Shown: piece by piece, positions 1 to 12,712 of the stretch
Layout: each line of letters opens with the position of its first letter
Numbering within the stretch: position 1 is the first letter of the stretch
Origin: Clostridium uliginosum
GTDB taxonomy: Bacteria; Bacillota; Clostridia; Clostridiales; Clostridiaceae
Direction: 5' to 3'
Length of the DNA: 64,000 nt
NCBI RefSeq assembly: GCF_900112485.1
Contig: NZ_FOMG01000002.1
Location: forward strand, 210,363 to 274,362
The notes under the pieces: model-generated
Told to the model about the DNA's origin: nothing
The model's database searches: none
The model's input: the letters and a program-made list of their open reading frames with translations, nothing else
Position numbers and translations under genes: made by a program

Positions 1-977
1 GTTATGACACTGGTTCCTTCTGTTACTGATAATAAACTCATCATCTGTGCTTGCATATCTGTTGGAAATCCTGGATACGGTAATGTTTTAATATCAACAG
101 CCTTTTTAATTCTGCTTCCATCTACAATAATAGAATTATTTTTATATTCACTAAATACAAGTCCACATTCTTTTAGTTTTTCTATAACGGGCCTTAAATG
201 TTCTTCATTTACTCCATTAATTTTTATTGTACTATTTGTTATTCCTGCCGCTATCATAAATGTTCCAGCTTCTATTCTATCGTATATTGGTGTATACTCT
301 ATCCCTTTTAAATCTTTTACTCCATGTATAGTAATTTTTCCTCTTCCTGCACCTTCTATATTAGCTCCCATTTTATTTAAAAATCTAGCTAAATCCTCAA
401 TCTCAGGTTCCTGTGCAGCATTTTCTATTATTGTTGTTCCTTCTGCTAAAACTGCTGCCATTAAAATATTTTCTGTTGCACCAACAGAAGGAAAATCTAG
501 ATATATTCTATTTCCGATTAATTTCTTTGTTTTTACTTCTACAAATCCATATCCCATTATTATATCTGCTCCAAGTAACTTGAATCCCTTGAGATGTAGA
601 TCTATTGGTCTACTTCCTATGTTACACCCTCCTGGTAATGATAATTTACAGTATCCAAATCTAGCAAGCATAGCTCCCATAATTAAAAAAGATGCTCTCA
701 TCTTTCTAATAAGTTCTGTATTAGCATCAATTGGATTTATATTACTAGTATTAATTTTCAATTTATCATCTATTTTAGAAAAATCAACTTCACAATTTAA
801 TTCTCTTAATAACTTGCAAATAACCTCTACATCTTCTAGCATAGGAGCATTATTTATAACAATGCTCTCTGGACATAATATAGTGGCTGCAATTATAGGT
901 AAAATTGAATTTTTAGCACAACTTATATTAACTTCACCTCTAAGTTTTTTTACACCATTAACTATTATTTTTTCCAT
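1..977 (-). CDS. murA: UDP-N-acetylglucosamine 1-carboxyvinyltransferase, 3' end cut by window edge
   Basis: MurA transfers enolpyruvate from PEP to UDP-GlcNAc, the first committed cytoplasmic step of peptidoglycan synthesis. About 325 codons are present of the usual ~420; the C-terminus lies outside the window. Translation starts MEKIIVNGVKKLRGEVNISC and contains the substrate-loop motif PGGCNIGSRPID, with the PEP-reactive cysteine at about residue 118 and no Cys-to-Asp change, so fosfomycin sensitivity would be expected. The start at 977 follows GGAGG at a good distance. It lies downstream of a ywmB-like gene and the atp operon, the same order as in Bacillus subtilis (atpC, ywmB, murAA). 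Two MurA paralogues are common in Firmicutes; the neighbourhood points to the MurAA-type copy. Confidence 0.93.
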   Translation of the reverse strand, partial: MEKIIVNGVKKLRGEVNISCAKNSILPIIAATILCPESIVINNAPMLEDVEVICKLLRELNCEVDFSKIDDKLKINTSNINPIDANTELIRKMRASFLIMGAMLARFGYCKLSLPGGCNIGSRPIDLHLKGFKLLGADIIMGYGFVEVKTKKLIGNRIYLDFPSVGATENILMAAVLAEGTTIIENAAQEPEIEDLARFLNKMGANIEGAGRGKITIHGVKDLKGIEYTPIYDRIEAGTFMIAAGITNSTIKINGVNEEHLRPVIEKLKECGLVFSEYKNNSIIVDGSRIKKAVDIKTLPYPGFPTDMQAQMMSLLSVTEGTSVI

Positions 978-1006
978 ATTATCCTCCATAATGAATTGTT
1001 AAACAT

Positions 1007-1130
1007 TCCAAAAAAATAATGATCCAAAAATTCGTAGCATATCTTTTAGTCATACTATTAGTTAATTCTAGTGATATAGTATAACATACAAAATATACAC
1101 GAATACTGGTTTATTATTTTATTTAAAATG
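1007..1130. repeat. Degraded AB-type intergenic repeat
   Basis: Fills the gap between ywmB and murA. The left edge reads ATTCCAAAAAAATAATGATC, close to end B, and the right edge reads inward as a decayed partner containing AATAATAAACCAGTAT. A core, TTAGTTAATTCTAGTGATA, also occurs at about 29788-29806, so these two copies form a subfamily. The terminal AGGCAC is lost, so the boundaries are approximate. Confidence 0.5.
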
Positions 1131-1132
1131 TA

Positions 1133-1780
1133 TTAGTATGTTGTGAATATTATTGGTGTACCAATAATTATATACGAATTAGTATTATAGTTAGCTAGTG
1201 CAAAATTAACTTTTTCTCCACTTTTTAAAATTCCAGTTCCAGTATAACCATTATTAATTTCTATTACATCTATATCTTTCAAATATTCTAGATTAATAAC
1301 TTCGTCTACAAAATTCTTATTTTTTTCTTGATTTATTTCACCTTTATAATATAAAAAAGTTTGCATGTCTTCTGTATCTTTATTTTTTAACTCTTTTAAT
1401 ATCTTTTTTAAATGTATCGTTTTATATTGAGGATTTATATTTATTAATATAACTTCAACATAAGTATAATTGTCTACATTCCATAAATTTATATTAACAT
1501 TAAAGTCATTATTTAGAATTTCAAACTTATTTTTATCGATTTCCTTATAAATACCTTTAATATTATTCATTAAATTTTCTTTTACTATTAAATATTCTGT
1601 TTTAATATCTTTTTTTATTTTAAATTGGATTTTTACACCATTCTCCTTAAATTGACTTTTATTAATCACGCTAGTTTCCATATCTTTAAATGAGTTATTA
1701 ATTATATGTTTATTTGAAACAGCTCCCATGTTTAAGAATGATATTAATATAAGTAATAATATACTAACTTTTACTTTCAC
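1133..1780 (-). CDS. YwmB-like secreted/anchored protein
   Basis: A 215-residue protein with an N-terminal hydrophobic segment (about residues 5-21) that looks like a signal peptide or anchor, followed by a Lys/Asn-rich extracytoplasmic region. Sequence similarity to a defined family is weak by eye. Position is the stronger argument: in B. subtilis ywmB (YwmB/DUF1779 fold) sits between atpC and murAA, exactly as here. The GTG start at 1780 is preceded by AGGGGG with a 7-nt spacer. It is separated from atpC by a terminator and so is probably transcribed with murA. The cellular role is unknown. Confidence 0.6.
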   Translation of the reverse strand: MKVKVSILLLILISFLNMGAVSNKHIINNSFKDMETSVINKSQFKENGVKIQFKIKKDIKTEYLIVKENLMNNIKGIYKEIDKNKFEILNNDFNVNINLWNVDNYTYVEVILININPQYKTIHLKKILKELKNKDTEDMQTFLYYKGEINQEKNKNFVDEVINLEYLKDIDVIEINNGYTGTGILKSGEKVNFALANYNTNSYIIIGTPIIFTTY

Positions 1781-1929
1781 ACTTATACCCCCTACTCATT
1801 CCTTTAATTATGCTCAGCTATTCCATTTTTTATTCTGTTTTTTATTTGAGTTTATAATATAATATATAATTATCTTATTAATTTGTGCTAATTTAATAAA
1901 AAATTTGAAAGAAAGTAATCTCTAAACAT

Positions 1930-1968
1930 AAAAAAAGCTTAAGAGGTAAATCCTCTTAAGCTTTTTTT
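1930..1968 (-). terminator. Intrinsic terminator of the atp operon
   Basis: A 17-bp perfect stem (1930-1946 with 1952-1968) with a 5-nt loop and A/T tracts on both sides. On minus it ends in a run of T and overlaps the last codons of atpC. The symmetry would let it work in both directions. Confidence 0.9.
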
Positions 1969-2368
1969 ATAATTTTTTTAGTTTTATTCTCTGATTTGCT
2001 CTCATTAATGCTAATTCTGCTCTTTTTTCATCATAATTATTTCCACTAAATAATCTCTTTTCAGCTCTTTCTTTTGCTTTTTCAGCTCTCTCTAAGTCTA
2101 TATTCTCTGAAAATTCAGCGGAATCACTACAAATTATTAGTTCATTCTTAGACATACTTGCAATTCCCTTTGAAACAAACACTTTTTGATTTTTTCCTTT
2201 ATCATCTGTAAATTCTACAATACAAGGTACTATATTTGTTATTATATCAGCATGATTTGCCAATATTTCCAAATTTCCATTACTATTCTTTAAAAATATT
2301 TTTTCCACTTGATTATTGTAGACATCATTACTAGGTGTAACAATCTTTAATAAAAAGGTATTAGGCAT
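1967..2368 (-). CDS. atpC: F1F0 ATP synthase epsilon subunit
   Basis: The epsilon subunit of the F1 central stalk couples rotation to catalysis and inhibits ATP hydrolysis. The N-terminal beta-sandwich (about residues 1-85) contains the family signature around NGNLEILANHADIIT. The C-terminal helical hairpin (about 90-133) ends in RANQRIKLKKL. The start was placed at ATG 2368 (133 residues) because AAGGAG at 2378-2383 directly abuts the upstream ATG at 2377 but is 9 nt from this one. It is the last gene of the operon, 13 nt after atpD. Confidence 0.95.
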   Translation of the reverse strand: MPNTFLLKIVTPSNDVYNNQVEKIFLKNSNGNLEILANHADIITNIVPCIVEFTDDKGKNQKVFVSKGIASMSKNELIICSDSAEFSENIDLERAEKAKERAEKRLFSGNNYDEKRAELALMRANQRIKLKKL

Positions 2369-2381
2369 ATTATTCATCTCC

Positions 2382-4639
<2,258 letters not shown>

Positions 4640-4679
4640 GCGTTCTACCTCCTAAAGAAGGGCATAGCTTAAATTTAAG

Positions 4680-6194
4680 CTATGCTTCTTGTAAAAATAT
4701 CTTTTTAAACTCAACTATTGCTACTTCTAATCTTGTTTTAAGATCAGCACTTAAAGTTTTATTAGTAATAATTTCTTTTTCAACATCTCTATAGTGTGTA
4801 TTTACATATTCTAAGAATTCTTTTTCAAATTTCTTAATATCTGTAATCTTAATGTCTGATAAAAAGTCATTAACTACTGCATATAATATAATAATTTGTT
4901 TTTCTACTTCTAATGGTTTGTATTGATCTTGTTTTAAGATTTCAACTAATCTCTTACCCTTTTCAAGTCTTCTCTTTGAATCTTTATCTAAATCTGATCC
5001 AAATTGTGAAAAGGCTGCTAATTCTCTATATTGAGCAAGTTCTAATCTTAAAGTACCAGCTACTTGTTTCATAGCTTTTATTTGAGCATTACCACCAACT
5101 CTTGATACTGAAATACCTGCATTTACTGCTGGTCTTTGTCCTGAGTAGAATAAATCAGACTCTAAGAATATTTGACCATCTGTAATTGATATTACATTTG
5201 TTGGTATGTAAGCTGTGATATCTCCAGCTAGTGTTTCTATAATTGGAAGCGCTGTTAATGAACCGCCACCTTTTTCTTCTGATAACTTAGCTGCTCTTTC
5301 AAGCAATCTTGAGTGAATATAGAAAACATCTCCTGGATAAGCTTCTCTGCCTGGCGGTCTTCTAAGAAGTAGTGACATTGTTCTATAAGCTACTGCATGT
5401 TTAGAAAGATCATCATATACAATTAGTACATCTTTTCCTTCATTCATAAAATATTCTCCCATACTACATCCAGCATATGGAGCAAGATATTGTAATGGAG
5501 CTGAATCTCCAGCTGTAGAACTTACTACTATACTATAATCCATAGCACCCATTTCAGTTAAAGTATTAACTATATGAGCAACTGTAGATTGCTTTTGACC
5601 AATAGCTACATAGATACATATAACATCTTTTCCCTTTTGGTTTAAGATAGTATCTATAACTAAAGCTGTTTTACCAGTTTGTCTATCACCTATTATAAGT
5701 TCTCTTTGACCCTTACCTATTGGAATCATCGTATCAATAGCCTTAATTCCTGTTTGTAAAGGTTCATTAACTGAACTTCTATCTATTATACTAGGAGCTG
5801 CAACTTCTACTGGTCTTATTTTATCGGTTTTAATTGGGCCTTTGCCATCTATAGGTTGACCTAAAGAATCGACAACTCTACCAATTAGAGCTTCTCCTAC
5901 TGGAACTTCAACAATTCTACCTGATCCTTTAACAATGTCCCCTTCTTTTATACCTTCTTCACTACCTAAAAGAACACAACCAACATTATCTTGTTCAAGG
6001 TTTAGGGCCATTCCAAATACATCATTAGGGAATTCTAATAATTCCCCTTCCATACAATTATCTAATCCATAAACCCTTGAAACTCCATCACCAACTTGGA
6101 TTATAGTACCAGAATCTACTGTTTTTATTTGTTTTTCATACTTCTCTATTTCTTTTTTAATGATAGAAGTTATTTCTTCTGGTTTAATATTCAT
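4680..6194 (-). CDS. atpA: F1F0 ATP synthase alpha subunit
   Basis: Non-catalytic nucleotide-binding subunit, 504 residues. It has the P-loop [10 protein letters not shown], the Walker B region [12 protein letters not shown], and the family signature [14 protein letters not shown]. The N-terminal helix ([16 protein letters not shown]) is the delta-binding segment. It lies 10 nt after atpH and 40 nt before atpG within the operon. Confidence 0.98.
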   Translation of the reverse strand: MNIKPEEITSIIKKEIEKYEKQIKTVDSGTIIQVGDGVSRVYGLDNCMEGELLEFPNDVFGMALNLEQDNVGCVLLGSEEGIKEGDIVKGSGRIVEVPVGEALIGRVVDSLGQPIDGKGPIKTDKIRPVEVAAPSIIDRSSVNEPLQTGIKAIDTMIPIGKGQRELIIGDRQTGKTALVIDTILNQKGKDVICIYVAIGQKQSTVAHIVNTLTEMGAMDYSIVVSSTAGDSAPLQYLAPYAGCSMGEYFMNEGKDVLIVYDDLSKHAVAYRTMSLLLRRPPGREAYPGDVFYIHSRLLERAAKLSEEKGGGSLTALPIIETLAGDITAYIPTNVISITDGQIFLESDLFYSGQRPAVNAGISVSRVGGNAQIKAMKQVAGTLRLELAQYRELAAFSQFGSDLDKDSKRRLEKGKRLVEILKQDQYKPLEVEKQIIILYAVVNDFLSDIKITDIKKFEKEFLEYVNTHYRDVEKEIITNKTLSADLKTRLEVAIVEFKKIFLQEA

Positions 6195-6204
6195 GGATTC
6201 ACCT

Positions 6205-6744
6205 CTATTTCTGTTTAAGCATTAAATCTTTCATTTCTTCTATTTTAGATTTCATAGTATAATCTATTACATCATTTCCAATTCTTACATAGATACCACC
6301 TAAAAGGCTTTTATCTACTTCAGTTTCAAATAAGATATTTTTATCATACTTCTTTTCAAAAACATTTTTTAAATTTTCTAATTCTTCGGGTATAAGAGGA
6401 ATAGCTGTTTTTATTACACCTTTTAAAGTATTTTTTCTTTCAAGATCTATCTTTTCCATCTCATTTAATTTTTCTCTAAGATATAATATTCTATCTTTTT
6501 CTATTAATATAAGAAGAAAAGAAAGTAATTCCTCATCAATTTTATCTTTAAAAATATTAATTAAAGTTTGTTTTTTCTTTATAGTACTTATTTGAGGATG
6601 TTTTATTACTTCATAAAAATCATGATTATTGTCAATTAAATCACAAATTTCTCTTAAATCTTGTAAATACTTATCTACTTTCCCGTCTTTTTCAGCAACT
6701 TGGTAAAGTGCTAATGCATATCGTCTATCTAAATATTCATACAT
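6205..6744 (-). CDS. atpH: F1F0 ATP synthase delta subunit
   Basis: Peripheral-stalk subunit (179 residues) that ties the F1 head to subunit b. The N-terminal helical bundle begins [19 protein letters not shown], and the C-terminal part contains the conserved turn [15 protein letters not shown] typical of OSCP/delta. It is separated from atpF by only 2 nt, suggesting translational coupling. Confidence 0.96.
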   Translation of the reverse strand: MYEYLDRRYALALYQVAEKDGKVDKYLQDLREICDLIDNNHDFYEVIKHPQISTIKKKQTLINIFKDKIDEELLSFLLILIEKDRILYLREKLNEMEKIDLERKNTLKGVIKTAIPLIPEELENLKNVFEKKYDKNILFETEVDKSLLGGIYVRIGNDVIDYTMKSKIEEMKDLMLKQK

Positions 6745-6746
6745 AG

Positions 6747-7226
6747 CTACATACCTACCTTAGTAATAAAATCTCCAATGAGTTGTCTATGTTTGCTTTC
6801 ATCCATATTTTCTTCTAAAGCTTTAATTGAAAGCTGCACTGCTAAATCTACTGCTTGTTTTTTTACTTCATACTCTGCTTTTTCTTTTTCTCTTTGTATT
6901 TCTACTTTAGCTCTTTCTAGTAATGATTTTGCCTCTTCATTAGCATTGTCTATAATTTCTTGATATATCTTATTACCTTTTTCTTTTTGCTTTTCAGTAA
7001 TCTTTTTTCCTTCTTCTTTTGCTGATTGAAGAATTCTTTGATTTTCTAATAAATACATTTTAGCCTTTTGAGAATCCTCGTCTGCTTTAATTAACTTTTC
7101 ATCAACATAATTTTGTCTTTCTTCAATTGTTAATTGAATCTTTTCCCAAAAAAAGTGTTTTAATATAAGAACAAGAATAAAAAAGTTAACTAAGGTCATT
7201 AGTACTATTGAAATATCAATATCCAT
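6747..7226 (-). CDS. atpF: F1F0 ATP synthase subunit b
   Basis: Peripheral-stalk membrane protein of 159 residues. One N-terminal transmembrane helix (about residues 6-24) is followed by a long Lys/Glu-rich coiled coil running nearly to the end, the expected b-subunit architecture. It lies between atpE and atpH as in the canonical operon. Confidence 0.96.
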   Translation of the reverse strand: MDIDISIVLMTLVNFFILVLILKHFFWEKIQLTIEERQNYVDEKLIKADEDSQKAKMYLLENQRILQSAKEEGKKITEKQKEKGNKIYQEIIDNANEEAKSLLERAKVEIQREKEKAEYEVKKQAVDLAVQLSIKALEENMDESKHRQLIGDFITKVGM

Positions 7227-7309
7227 ATACTTACCTATATCCTCCCTTCGGAGTCAATATAATCAACTCATACAAATTTATTATTTTGCTAATATCATGA
7301 ATGTAATTC

Positions 7310-7540
<231 letters not shown>

Positions 7541-7560
7541 TTAAAATAATTGAAATTTAA

Positions 7561-8250
7561 TTAATGTTCTGCGGTTGTCTTAATATTAATCATAGTCAAC
7601 ATAGTAAATACTAGCATTTGAATTGATCCATCAAACAAATCAAAATATCCATGTACTATTATTGGTGCACCAATTTGAGCTATCATTGCTACTTTTCCTA
7701 GCGCTTGATATACTAAATCGACTAAAATTGTTGCTGCTAACATGTTACCAAATAGTCTGAGTGCTAACGATACTGGAAGGACTAATCTTTCCATTATATT
7801 AATTGGTAACATAACAAAATATGGGTGTGAAAGACCTTTTAAATATCCCCCTGGACCATTTTTCTTAATTGCATTTATGTTTACAACTAAAAAGGTTGTA
7901 ATTGCAAGTCCAATGGTTACACTTAAATTTTGGGTTGCGGGTGGTATACCGATTAAACCAGTAAAATTTAAAACTAATAAGTAAACAATTAATGTTCCTA
8001 TATATGGTATAAATCTTTCATAACCTTCCCCCATAGTACTATTAACAAGTGTTTTTATTGATTCATAAATTTTTTCTAAAGCAGCTTGCTTTTTACTTGG
8101 ATTTTGCTTTAGATTTCTTGTTAATAAAGAAGCTCCTATCCATAAAATTAAAATTACTACCCATTGAATAATTATTTCCTTTGTAATATTAATGGGGAAA
8201 TTTCCAATTTTAAAGGAATATATAGGCATACTAGGTTCCAACCTAAACAC
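7561..8250 (-). CDS. atpB: F1F0 ATP synthase subunit a
   Basis: Membrane stator subunit that forms the ion half-channels. Several transmembrane helices are visible, and the essential arginine helix reads SLALRLFGNMLAA. The start is uncertain: GTG 8250 overlaps the end of atpI by 8 nt and has AGGA about 6 nt upstream. TTG 8241 (MEPSMPIYSF) avoids the overlap, and an ATG eight codons in is also possible. The protein is 219-229 residues depending on the choice, within the short clostridial range. Confidence 0.94.
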   Translation of the reverse strand: MFRLEPSMPIYSFKIGNFPINITKEIIIQWVVILILWIGASLLTRNLKQNPSKKQAALEKIYESIKTLVNSTMGEGYERFIPYIGTLIVYLLVLNFTGLIGIPPATQNLSVTIGLAITTFLVVNINAIKKNGPGGYLKGLSHPYFVMLPINIMERLVLPVSLALRLFGNMLAATILVDLVYQALGKVAMIAQIGAPIIVHGYFDLFDGSIQMLVFTMLTMINIKTTAEH

Positions 8251-8608
8251 TTCCTTTCCTGTTTTTTATGCAATTAGCTATTAATAATATATAATGCGAA
8301 ATAAATCCAAACATATAATAAGACATAATTGTTATATCATTTATAAAAAACATTGAAATAGCAATTATTAAAATTATCCTTATAAATGAAATTATTGGAA
8401 TGTATTTATTTCGTTTATTATATTCTAAAGAATTTATAGTAACATATCCACTTACTATAAAGTTTATCAAAGATATGCTTATTCCAATCAAATAGATTTC
8501 TGCATATGTGAAAGATGAAATTAACCATATAAGCAAAGATATTATAACTCCACTTATTAAATCACACTTTACCATATCTTTAAGAAACTTATTTATTCCT
8601 TTATTCAT
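8243..8608 (-). CDS. atpI: ATP synthase subunit I
   Basis: A 121-residue membrane protein with four hydrophobic helices, first gene of the atp operon. AtpI proteins assist c-ring assembly and are not part of the mature enzyme. GAGGAG precedes the ATG at 8608, and its stop codon overlaps the preferred atpB start region. Identification rests on position and membrane topology, since the family is poorly conserved. Confidence 0.88.
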   Translation of the reverse strand: MNKGINKFLKDMVKCDLISGVIISLLIWLISSFTYAEIYLIGISISLINFIVSGYVTINSLEYNKRNKYIPIISFIRIILIIAISMFFINDITIMSYYMFGFISHYILLIANCIKNRKGSV

Positions 8609-8639
8609 GAATATCTCCTCTTAACCTTCGATATGAGAT

Positions 8640-8667
8640 ATTATATCTCCATCTTAAAGTTTAACAA
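8640..8667 (-). promoter_or_regulatory. Probable atp operon promoter
   Basis: On minus, TTGTTA (8662-8667), a 16-bp spacer and a perfect TATAAT (8640-8645). The predicted start is about 25 nt before atpI. The -35 box matches four of six positions. Confidence 0.5.
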
Positions 8668-9269
8668 AACCTAGTTTTTAATAATAAAGTGCTATTTATG
8701 GCTATTAAACTTATTTAGCACTCATATTCTTGCTAATACGCAATCAAAGTTTTCTTTTATTCATTTTTCGTCTAAAATAAATTTATTTTTATTTCATCCT
8801 TCAATTGACAGAATATTCTATTATATGAATTATGGTAGTAATTTTCCTGATAACATTTTCATTTTTGTTTTTATGGAAACAAAAAACAAAAATTCAAATT
8901 AAAGTGTATTATTCTAAGTATTTTTATTTTTTAATTAATAAAGCATTCTTTTTTTTTTATACTAATGAATACAAATAAATGAATTTATGCAATTATTTAT
9001 TTTCATAAAAGAATATATCAAGAACGCTTTAAGTGCTTATGCAGACAGTATTAAGTAGTATTGAAAATACGTTAATTGATAATTTCATTTTATATCTTGC
9101 ATATAATTTTAAATATCTATTCATATAATGTTAAATTTAATAATAATAGTTCATTTATTAAAAGTTTATTGTATTATATATGTTCTACTTTAAATTATTA
9201 ATTATTCAATATTTCAAAAAAATCTACTTCTAAAGTTATTTACAACTTTGTAATTTACTATATAAAATA
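8668..9269. other. Gene-free AT-rich spacer between thlA and the atp operon
   Basis: About 600 bp without a credible coding sequence on either strand. It holds a 12-bp A/T hairpin at 8861-8893 (arms ATTTTTGTTTTT and its complement) with no T-run. No promoter-terminator pair, tRNA or riboswitch was recognised. Confidence 0.6.
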
Positions 9270-9304
9270 AAAGTCGTTATAATACATAGTATTATAACGA
9301 CTTT
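9270..9304 (-). terminator. thlA terminator
   Basis: A 16-bp stem (9270-9285 with 9289-9304) and 3-nt loop, located 26 nt after the thlA stop. On minus the stem ends in GACTTT followed by a T-rich stretch. Confidence 0.88.
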
Positions 9305-9329
9305 ATATTTAAAAGAATATTAACAAATT

Positions 9330-10511
9330 TTATAATCTTTCAACTATAATAGCTGTTCCCATTCCTCCACCTATGCAAAGTGTTGCTAAACCTTTTTTAG
9401 CATCTCTCTTTTCCATTTCATGAAGTAATGAAACTAGTATTCTTGCACCTGATGCTCCAACTGGATGTCCTAATGCAATTGCTCCACCATTAACATTTAC
9501 TTTACTCATATCAAATTTTAAATCTTTAGCAACTGCTAAACTTTGAGCTGCAAAAGCTTCGTTAGCTTCGATTAAATCTAAATCATTAACTGTTAAGTTA
9601 GCTACTTCTAAAGCTTTCTTAGTTGCATGGAAAGGTCCGTATCCCATTATAGCTGGATCTAATCCTTTTGATCCATAAGAAAGGATTTTAGCTAATGGCT
9701 TAAGTCCTAATTCTGCTGCTTTATCAGCACTCATAACAACAAAAGCTGCTGCTCCATCATTAATACCTGATGCATTACCTGCTGTTACAGTACCATCTTT
9801 GATGAAAGCTGGTTTTAATTTTGCTAATGCTTCAATAGTTGTTCCAAATCTTGGGAATTCATCTGTATCAAATACTTTTGGATCTCCCTTTCTTTGTGGA
9901 ATAACAACTGGAACTATTTCATCTTTGAATTTTCCTTCTTTAATTGCTTTTTCTGCTTTAAGTTGTGATCCTAAAGAAAATTGGTCTTGTTCTTCTCTAG
10001 TTATTCCCCATTGTTTAGCGATATTTTCAGCAGTAACTCCCATGTGATAATGATTAAATGCATCCCATAATGCATCATTTATCATTGTATCAACCATCTT
10101 GCCATCGCCCATTCTTTGTCCCCATCTAGATGTGTTTAAAGCATATGGTGCAGCTGACATGTTTTCCATACCACCTGCAACGATAACATCAGCGTCTCCA
10201 GCTTTAATCATTTGAGCTGCTAAACTAACTGCTCTTAATCCTGATCCACAAACCTTGTTAATTGTCATAGCTGGAACTTCTTGTGGTAATCCTGATTTTA
10301 TTGTTGCTTGTCTAGCTGTATTTTGTCCTAGACCTGCTTGAATTACATTACCCATTATAACTTCTTCAACTAATTCTGGCTTAACTCCAGCTTTATTTAC
10401 AGCTTCTTTAATTACTGTAGCTCCTAAATCTACTGCTGAAACACCTTTTAATGCTCCACCAAAACTACCTACAGCTGTTCTAACTGCACTTACAATAACT
10501 ACTTCTTTCAT
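9330..10511 (-). CDS. thlA: Acetyl-CoA acetyltransferase (thiolase)
   Basis: Condenses two acetyl-CoA into acetoacetyl-CoA, the entry to butyrate/butanol-type fermentation in clostridia. It has 393 residues, the usual thiolase length. The acylated nucleophile is Cys88 (INKVCGSG); the other active-site residues are His349 ([11 protein letters not shown]) and Cys379 (TLCIGGGMG). It is monocistronic here, with its own strong promoter and terminator, between wecB and atpI as in C. acetobutylicum. The AGGAGG site before ATG is strong. Identity to ThlA rather than AtoB is based on overall similarity and gene order. Confidence 0.96.
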   Translation of the reverse strand: MKEVVIVSAVRTAVGSFGGALKGVSAVDLGATVIKEAVNKAGVKPELVEEVIMGNVIQAGLGQNTARQATIKSGLPQEVPAMTINKVCGSGLRAVSLAAQMIKAGDADVIVAGGMENMSAAPYALNTSRWGQRMGDGKMVDTMINDALWDAFNHYHMGVTAENIAKQWGITREEQDQFSLGSQLKAEKAIKEGKFKDEIVPVVIPQRKGDPKVFDTDEFPRFGTTIEALAKLKPAFIKDGTVTAGNASGINDGAAAFVVMSADKAAELGLKPLAKILSYGSKGLDPAIMGYGPFHATKKALEVANLTVNDLDLIEANEAFAAQSLAVAKDLKFDMSKVNVNGGAIALGHPVGASGARILVSLLHEMEKRDAKKGLATLCIGGGMGTAIIVERL

Positions 10512-10577
10512 GTTTAAAACCTCCTAAAAATTATATATATTTAATATTCATTTTCGTTAAATTATTAACATAATATA

Positions 10578-10606
10578 ATTATACATATTATCTTTTTATT
10601 TAGCAA
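10578..10606 (-). promoter_or_regulatory. thlA promoter
   Basis: On minus, TTGCTA (10601-10606), a 17-bp spacer and a perfect TATAAT (10578-10583), about 67 nt upstream of the start codon. A vegetative sigma-A promoter of high quality, consistent with the strong expression known for clostridial thl genes. Confidence 0.82.
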
Positions 10607-10634
10607 GAGTTAATTGTTAAAATTTAAACAAAGT

Positions 10635-11783
10635 TTATCTTTTAAATTCATCTACCTCTTTTTTACTTAGATTGAAATATTTCAATATAGCGTCTGCTAT
10701 CCTTATAGATGCTACACCATCCCCATATGGATTTGCTGCTTTACTCATCCTATTATAAGCTTCTACATTTTTAATTAATTCACTTGCTTCATTCACTATT
10801 TTATCTATATCAGTACCAACTAATTTAACTGTTCCATACTCTACAGCTTCTGGTCTTTCTGTGACATCTCTCAATACTAATACAGGTTTTCCTAAATGTG
10901 GCGCTTCTTCCTGCAATCCACCTGAATCTGTCATAACCATAAATGATTTATTCATTAAATTATGGGTTTCCTTAGTATCTAATGGCGGTAATAAATGTAC
11001 TCTATCCAATCCTCCAAGTTCTTTAAATACAACGTCTTTAACAACTGGGTTTAAATGAACTAAATATACTAATTCAACATCTGAATTATCTTTTACTATC
11101 TTTTTTAAAGCATGACAAATATTTTCTATGCCTTGACCCCAATTTTCTCTTCTATGAGCTGTTATCATTATAATTTTTTTATTAAAATCTATTTTTTTCA
11201 AATATTCATTTTTAAATTCATATTCATCTTCAACTGTATGCATCATAGCATCTATTACAGTATTACCAGTAATATATATATTCTTTTCTTCAATTCCTTC
11301 TCTTAATAGATTTTCTTTTGATCCTTTAGTTGGTGTAAAGTGTAAATCTGCTAAACTCCCTGTTAATTTTCTATTCATTTCTTCTGGAAATGGAAAATAT
11401 TTATTGAAAGTTCTAAGTCCTGCTTCTACATGCCCTATCTTTATTTGTTGATAAAATGCTGCTAAAGATCCTGCAAAAGTTGTTGTTGTATCCCCATGTA
11501 CTAATATCATATCTGGTTTTTCTTGCTCAAAAACTTCTTCCAGTCCTTCTAGAACCTTATTAGTGATTCCTGTTAGGGTTTGTTTTGTTTTCATTATGTT
11601 CAAGTCAAAATCTGGTTTGATATCAAATAATTCTAAAACTTGATCTAACATTTCTCTATGTTGAGCTGTTACACAAACCTTTGATTCAATTTCTTCTCTC
11701 TTTTCTAGCTCTTTTACTAAAGGAGCCATTTTTATCGCCTCTGGTCTCGTACCAAATATTGTTATCACTTTTTTCTTGCTCAC
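10635..11783 (-). CDS. wecB: UDP-N-acetylglucosamine 2-epimerase (non-hydrolysing)
   Basis: Interconverts UDP-GlcNAc and UDP-ManNAc, the precursor for teichoic-acid linkage units and some capsules. The N-terminal ITIFGTRPEAIKMAPL, the His-bearing VHGDTTTT and HVEAGLRTF segments, and the C-terminal UDP-binding GGLQEEAP are family hallmarks. GTG 11783 is chosen (382 residues) because AGGAGG lies 7 nt upstream; an extra 15 codons upstream are unlikely to be translated. Confidence 0.94.
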   Translation of the reverse strand: MSKKKVITIFGTRPEAIKMAPLVKELEKREEIESKVCVTAQHREMLDQVLELFDIKPDFDLNIMKTKQTLTGITNKVLEGLEEVFEQEKPDMILVHGDTTTTFAGSLAAFYQQIKIGHVEAGLRTFNKYFPFPEEMNRKLTGSLADLHFTPTKGSKENLLREGIEEKNIYITGNTVIDAMMHTVEDEYEFKNEYLKKIDFNKKIIMITAHRRENWGQGIENICHALKKIVKDNSDVELVYLVHLNPVVKDVVFKELGGLDRVHLLPPLDTKETHNLMNKSFMVMTDSGGLQEEAPHLGKPVLVLRDVTERPEAVEYGTVKLVGTDIDKIVNEASELIKNVEAYNRMSKAANPYGDGVASIRIADAILKYFNLSKKEVDEFKR

Positions 11784-11817
11784 TTTATTTCCTCCTAACT
11801 CTACTATAACGTATTTT

Positions 11818-11971
11818 AGGCATCTCAAATAAATAACTAATCAGTCTTATTGTCTTTTTATATTACATCAGCAAACACAACTAATGACATCAGTATTAAC
11901 TGCCTTCACTTCATTTGTCTAGTTCAAAAATCCTAAGAATTTTTGACTAGTTATTTATTTTACAATACCTT
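11818..11971. repeat. AB-related intergenic repeat, AGGCATCTC subfamily
   Basis: A 154-bp element between wecB and the deaminase gene. Left end AGGCATCTCAAATAAATAAC; the right end read inward is AGGTATTGTAAAATAAATAA. Inner blocks (TCAGTATTAACTGCC, TTGTCTAGTTCAAAAA, ATCCTAAGAA, TTGACTAGTTATTTATT) match the copy at 23089-23251 closely, so the two are a recent pair within the wider family. Confidence 0.85.
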
Positions 11972-12089
11972 CTATATGGAATTATTCTTCAATCTAGATT
12001 TTACAACAATATTCTACATAATATTTATGTTTATAATCTGAACATTATATCATGCTATATTCTTAAATATATATTATAATCTACTATTT

Positions 12090-12584
12090 TCAATATCCTA
12101 GATTATTTTTAATATTTAAAGAATCATCATCTTCTATCCATTGCACCACACTTATTTTTCTATATGTATTTTTATTATCTCTTATAACAACATAATCAAT
12201 GCCTGAATTTATAATTAGTCTTTTGCACATTGAACAAGAATTAGCATCTTTAACATATTCTTTTGTATTAACATCTTTACCAACTAAATATAATGTAGCT
12301 CCAATCATGTCTCTTCTAGAAGCACTAATTATTGCATTAGCTTCACTATGTACACTTCTGCAAAGCTCATAATGAGTTCCTCTTTGAACTTGAAGTTTTT
12401 CTCTTATACAACTGTTTATGTCTATACAATTTTTTCTTCCTCTTGGTGCTCCAGTGTATCCAGTAGAAATTATTTCATCATTCTTAACTATAATAGAACC
12501 ATAATTCCGTCTTAAGCAAGTACCTCTTTCTAATACAGTTTCAGCAATATCTAAATAATAATTATCTTTAATTCTTCTATCCAT
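12090..12584 (-). CDS. dCMP/cytidine deaminase family protein (ComEB-like)
   Basis: A zinc deaminase of 164 residues that likely converts dCMP to dUMP for thymidylate synthesis. The zinc and proton-shuttle motif is HSEANAI, a variant of HxE. The second zinc motif reads SCSMCKR, with Ser where most members have Pro. N-terminal RGTCLRRNYGSIIVKND also fits. ATG 12584 was chosen since GGGAG lies 8 nt upstream. It sits next to upp and near tdk and pyrG, a pyrimidine-salvage neighbourhood. Confidence 0.88.
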   Translation of the reverse strand: MDRRIKDNYYLDIAETVLERGTCLRRNYGSIIVKNDEIISTGYTGAPRGRKNCIDINSCIREKLQVQRGTHYELCRSVHSEANAIISASRRDMIGATLYLVGKDVNTKEYVKDANSCSMCKRLIINSGIDYVVIRDNKNTYRKISVVQWIEDDDSLNIKNNLGY

Positions 12585-12655
12585 TTTATATTCTCCCAAA
12601 AACAATATTATATATGTTGATTATACCATACTACCTTTAAATTATTAACAAAGTT

Positions 12656-12681
12656 AAAAAGGATACTTACAAAAAGTATCC
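12656..12681 (-). terminator. upp terminator
   Basis: Stem GGATACTT/AAGTATCC (12661-12668 with 12674-12681) with five T on minus at 12656-12660, just downstream of upp. Confidence 0.85.
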
Positions 12682-12712
12682 TCCTTAATATTACTTTATT
12701 ATAAAATAATAC

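Noticed and set aside
4..1002. Long plus-strand open frame opposite murA
   Set aside because: Antisense shadow of murA; no ribosome site, and the protein is a low-complexity hydrophobic translation.
8805..8893. Plus-strand TTGACA with a downstream A/T hairpin, as a second small RNA
   Set aside because: The -10 position reads AATTAT and the hairpin lacks GC pairs and a T-run.
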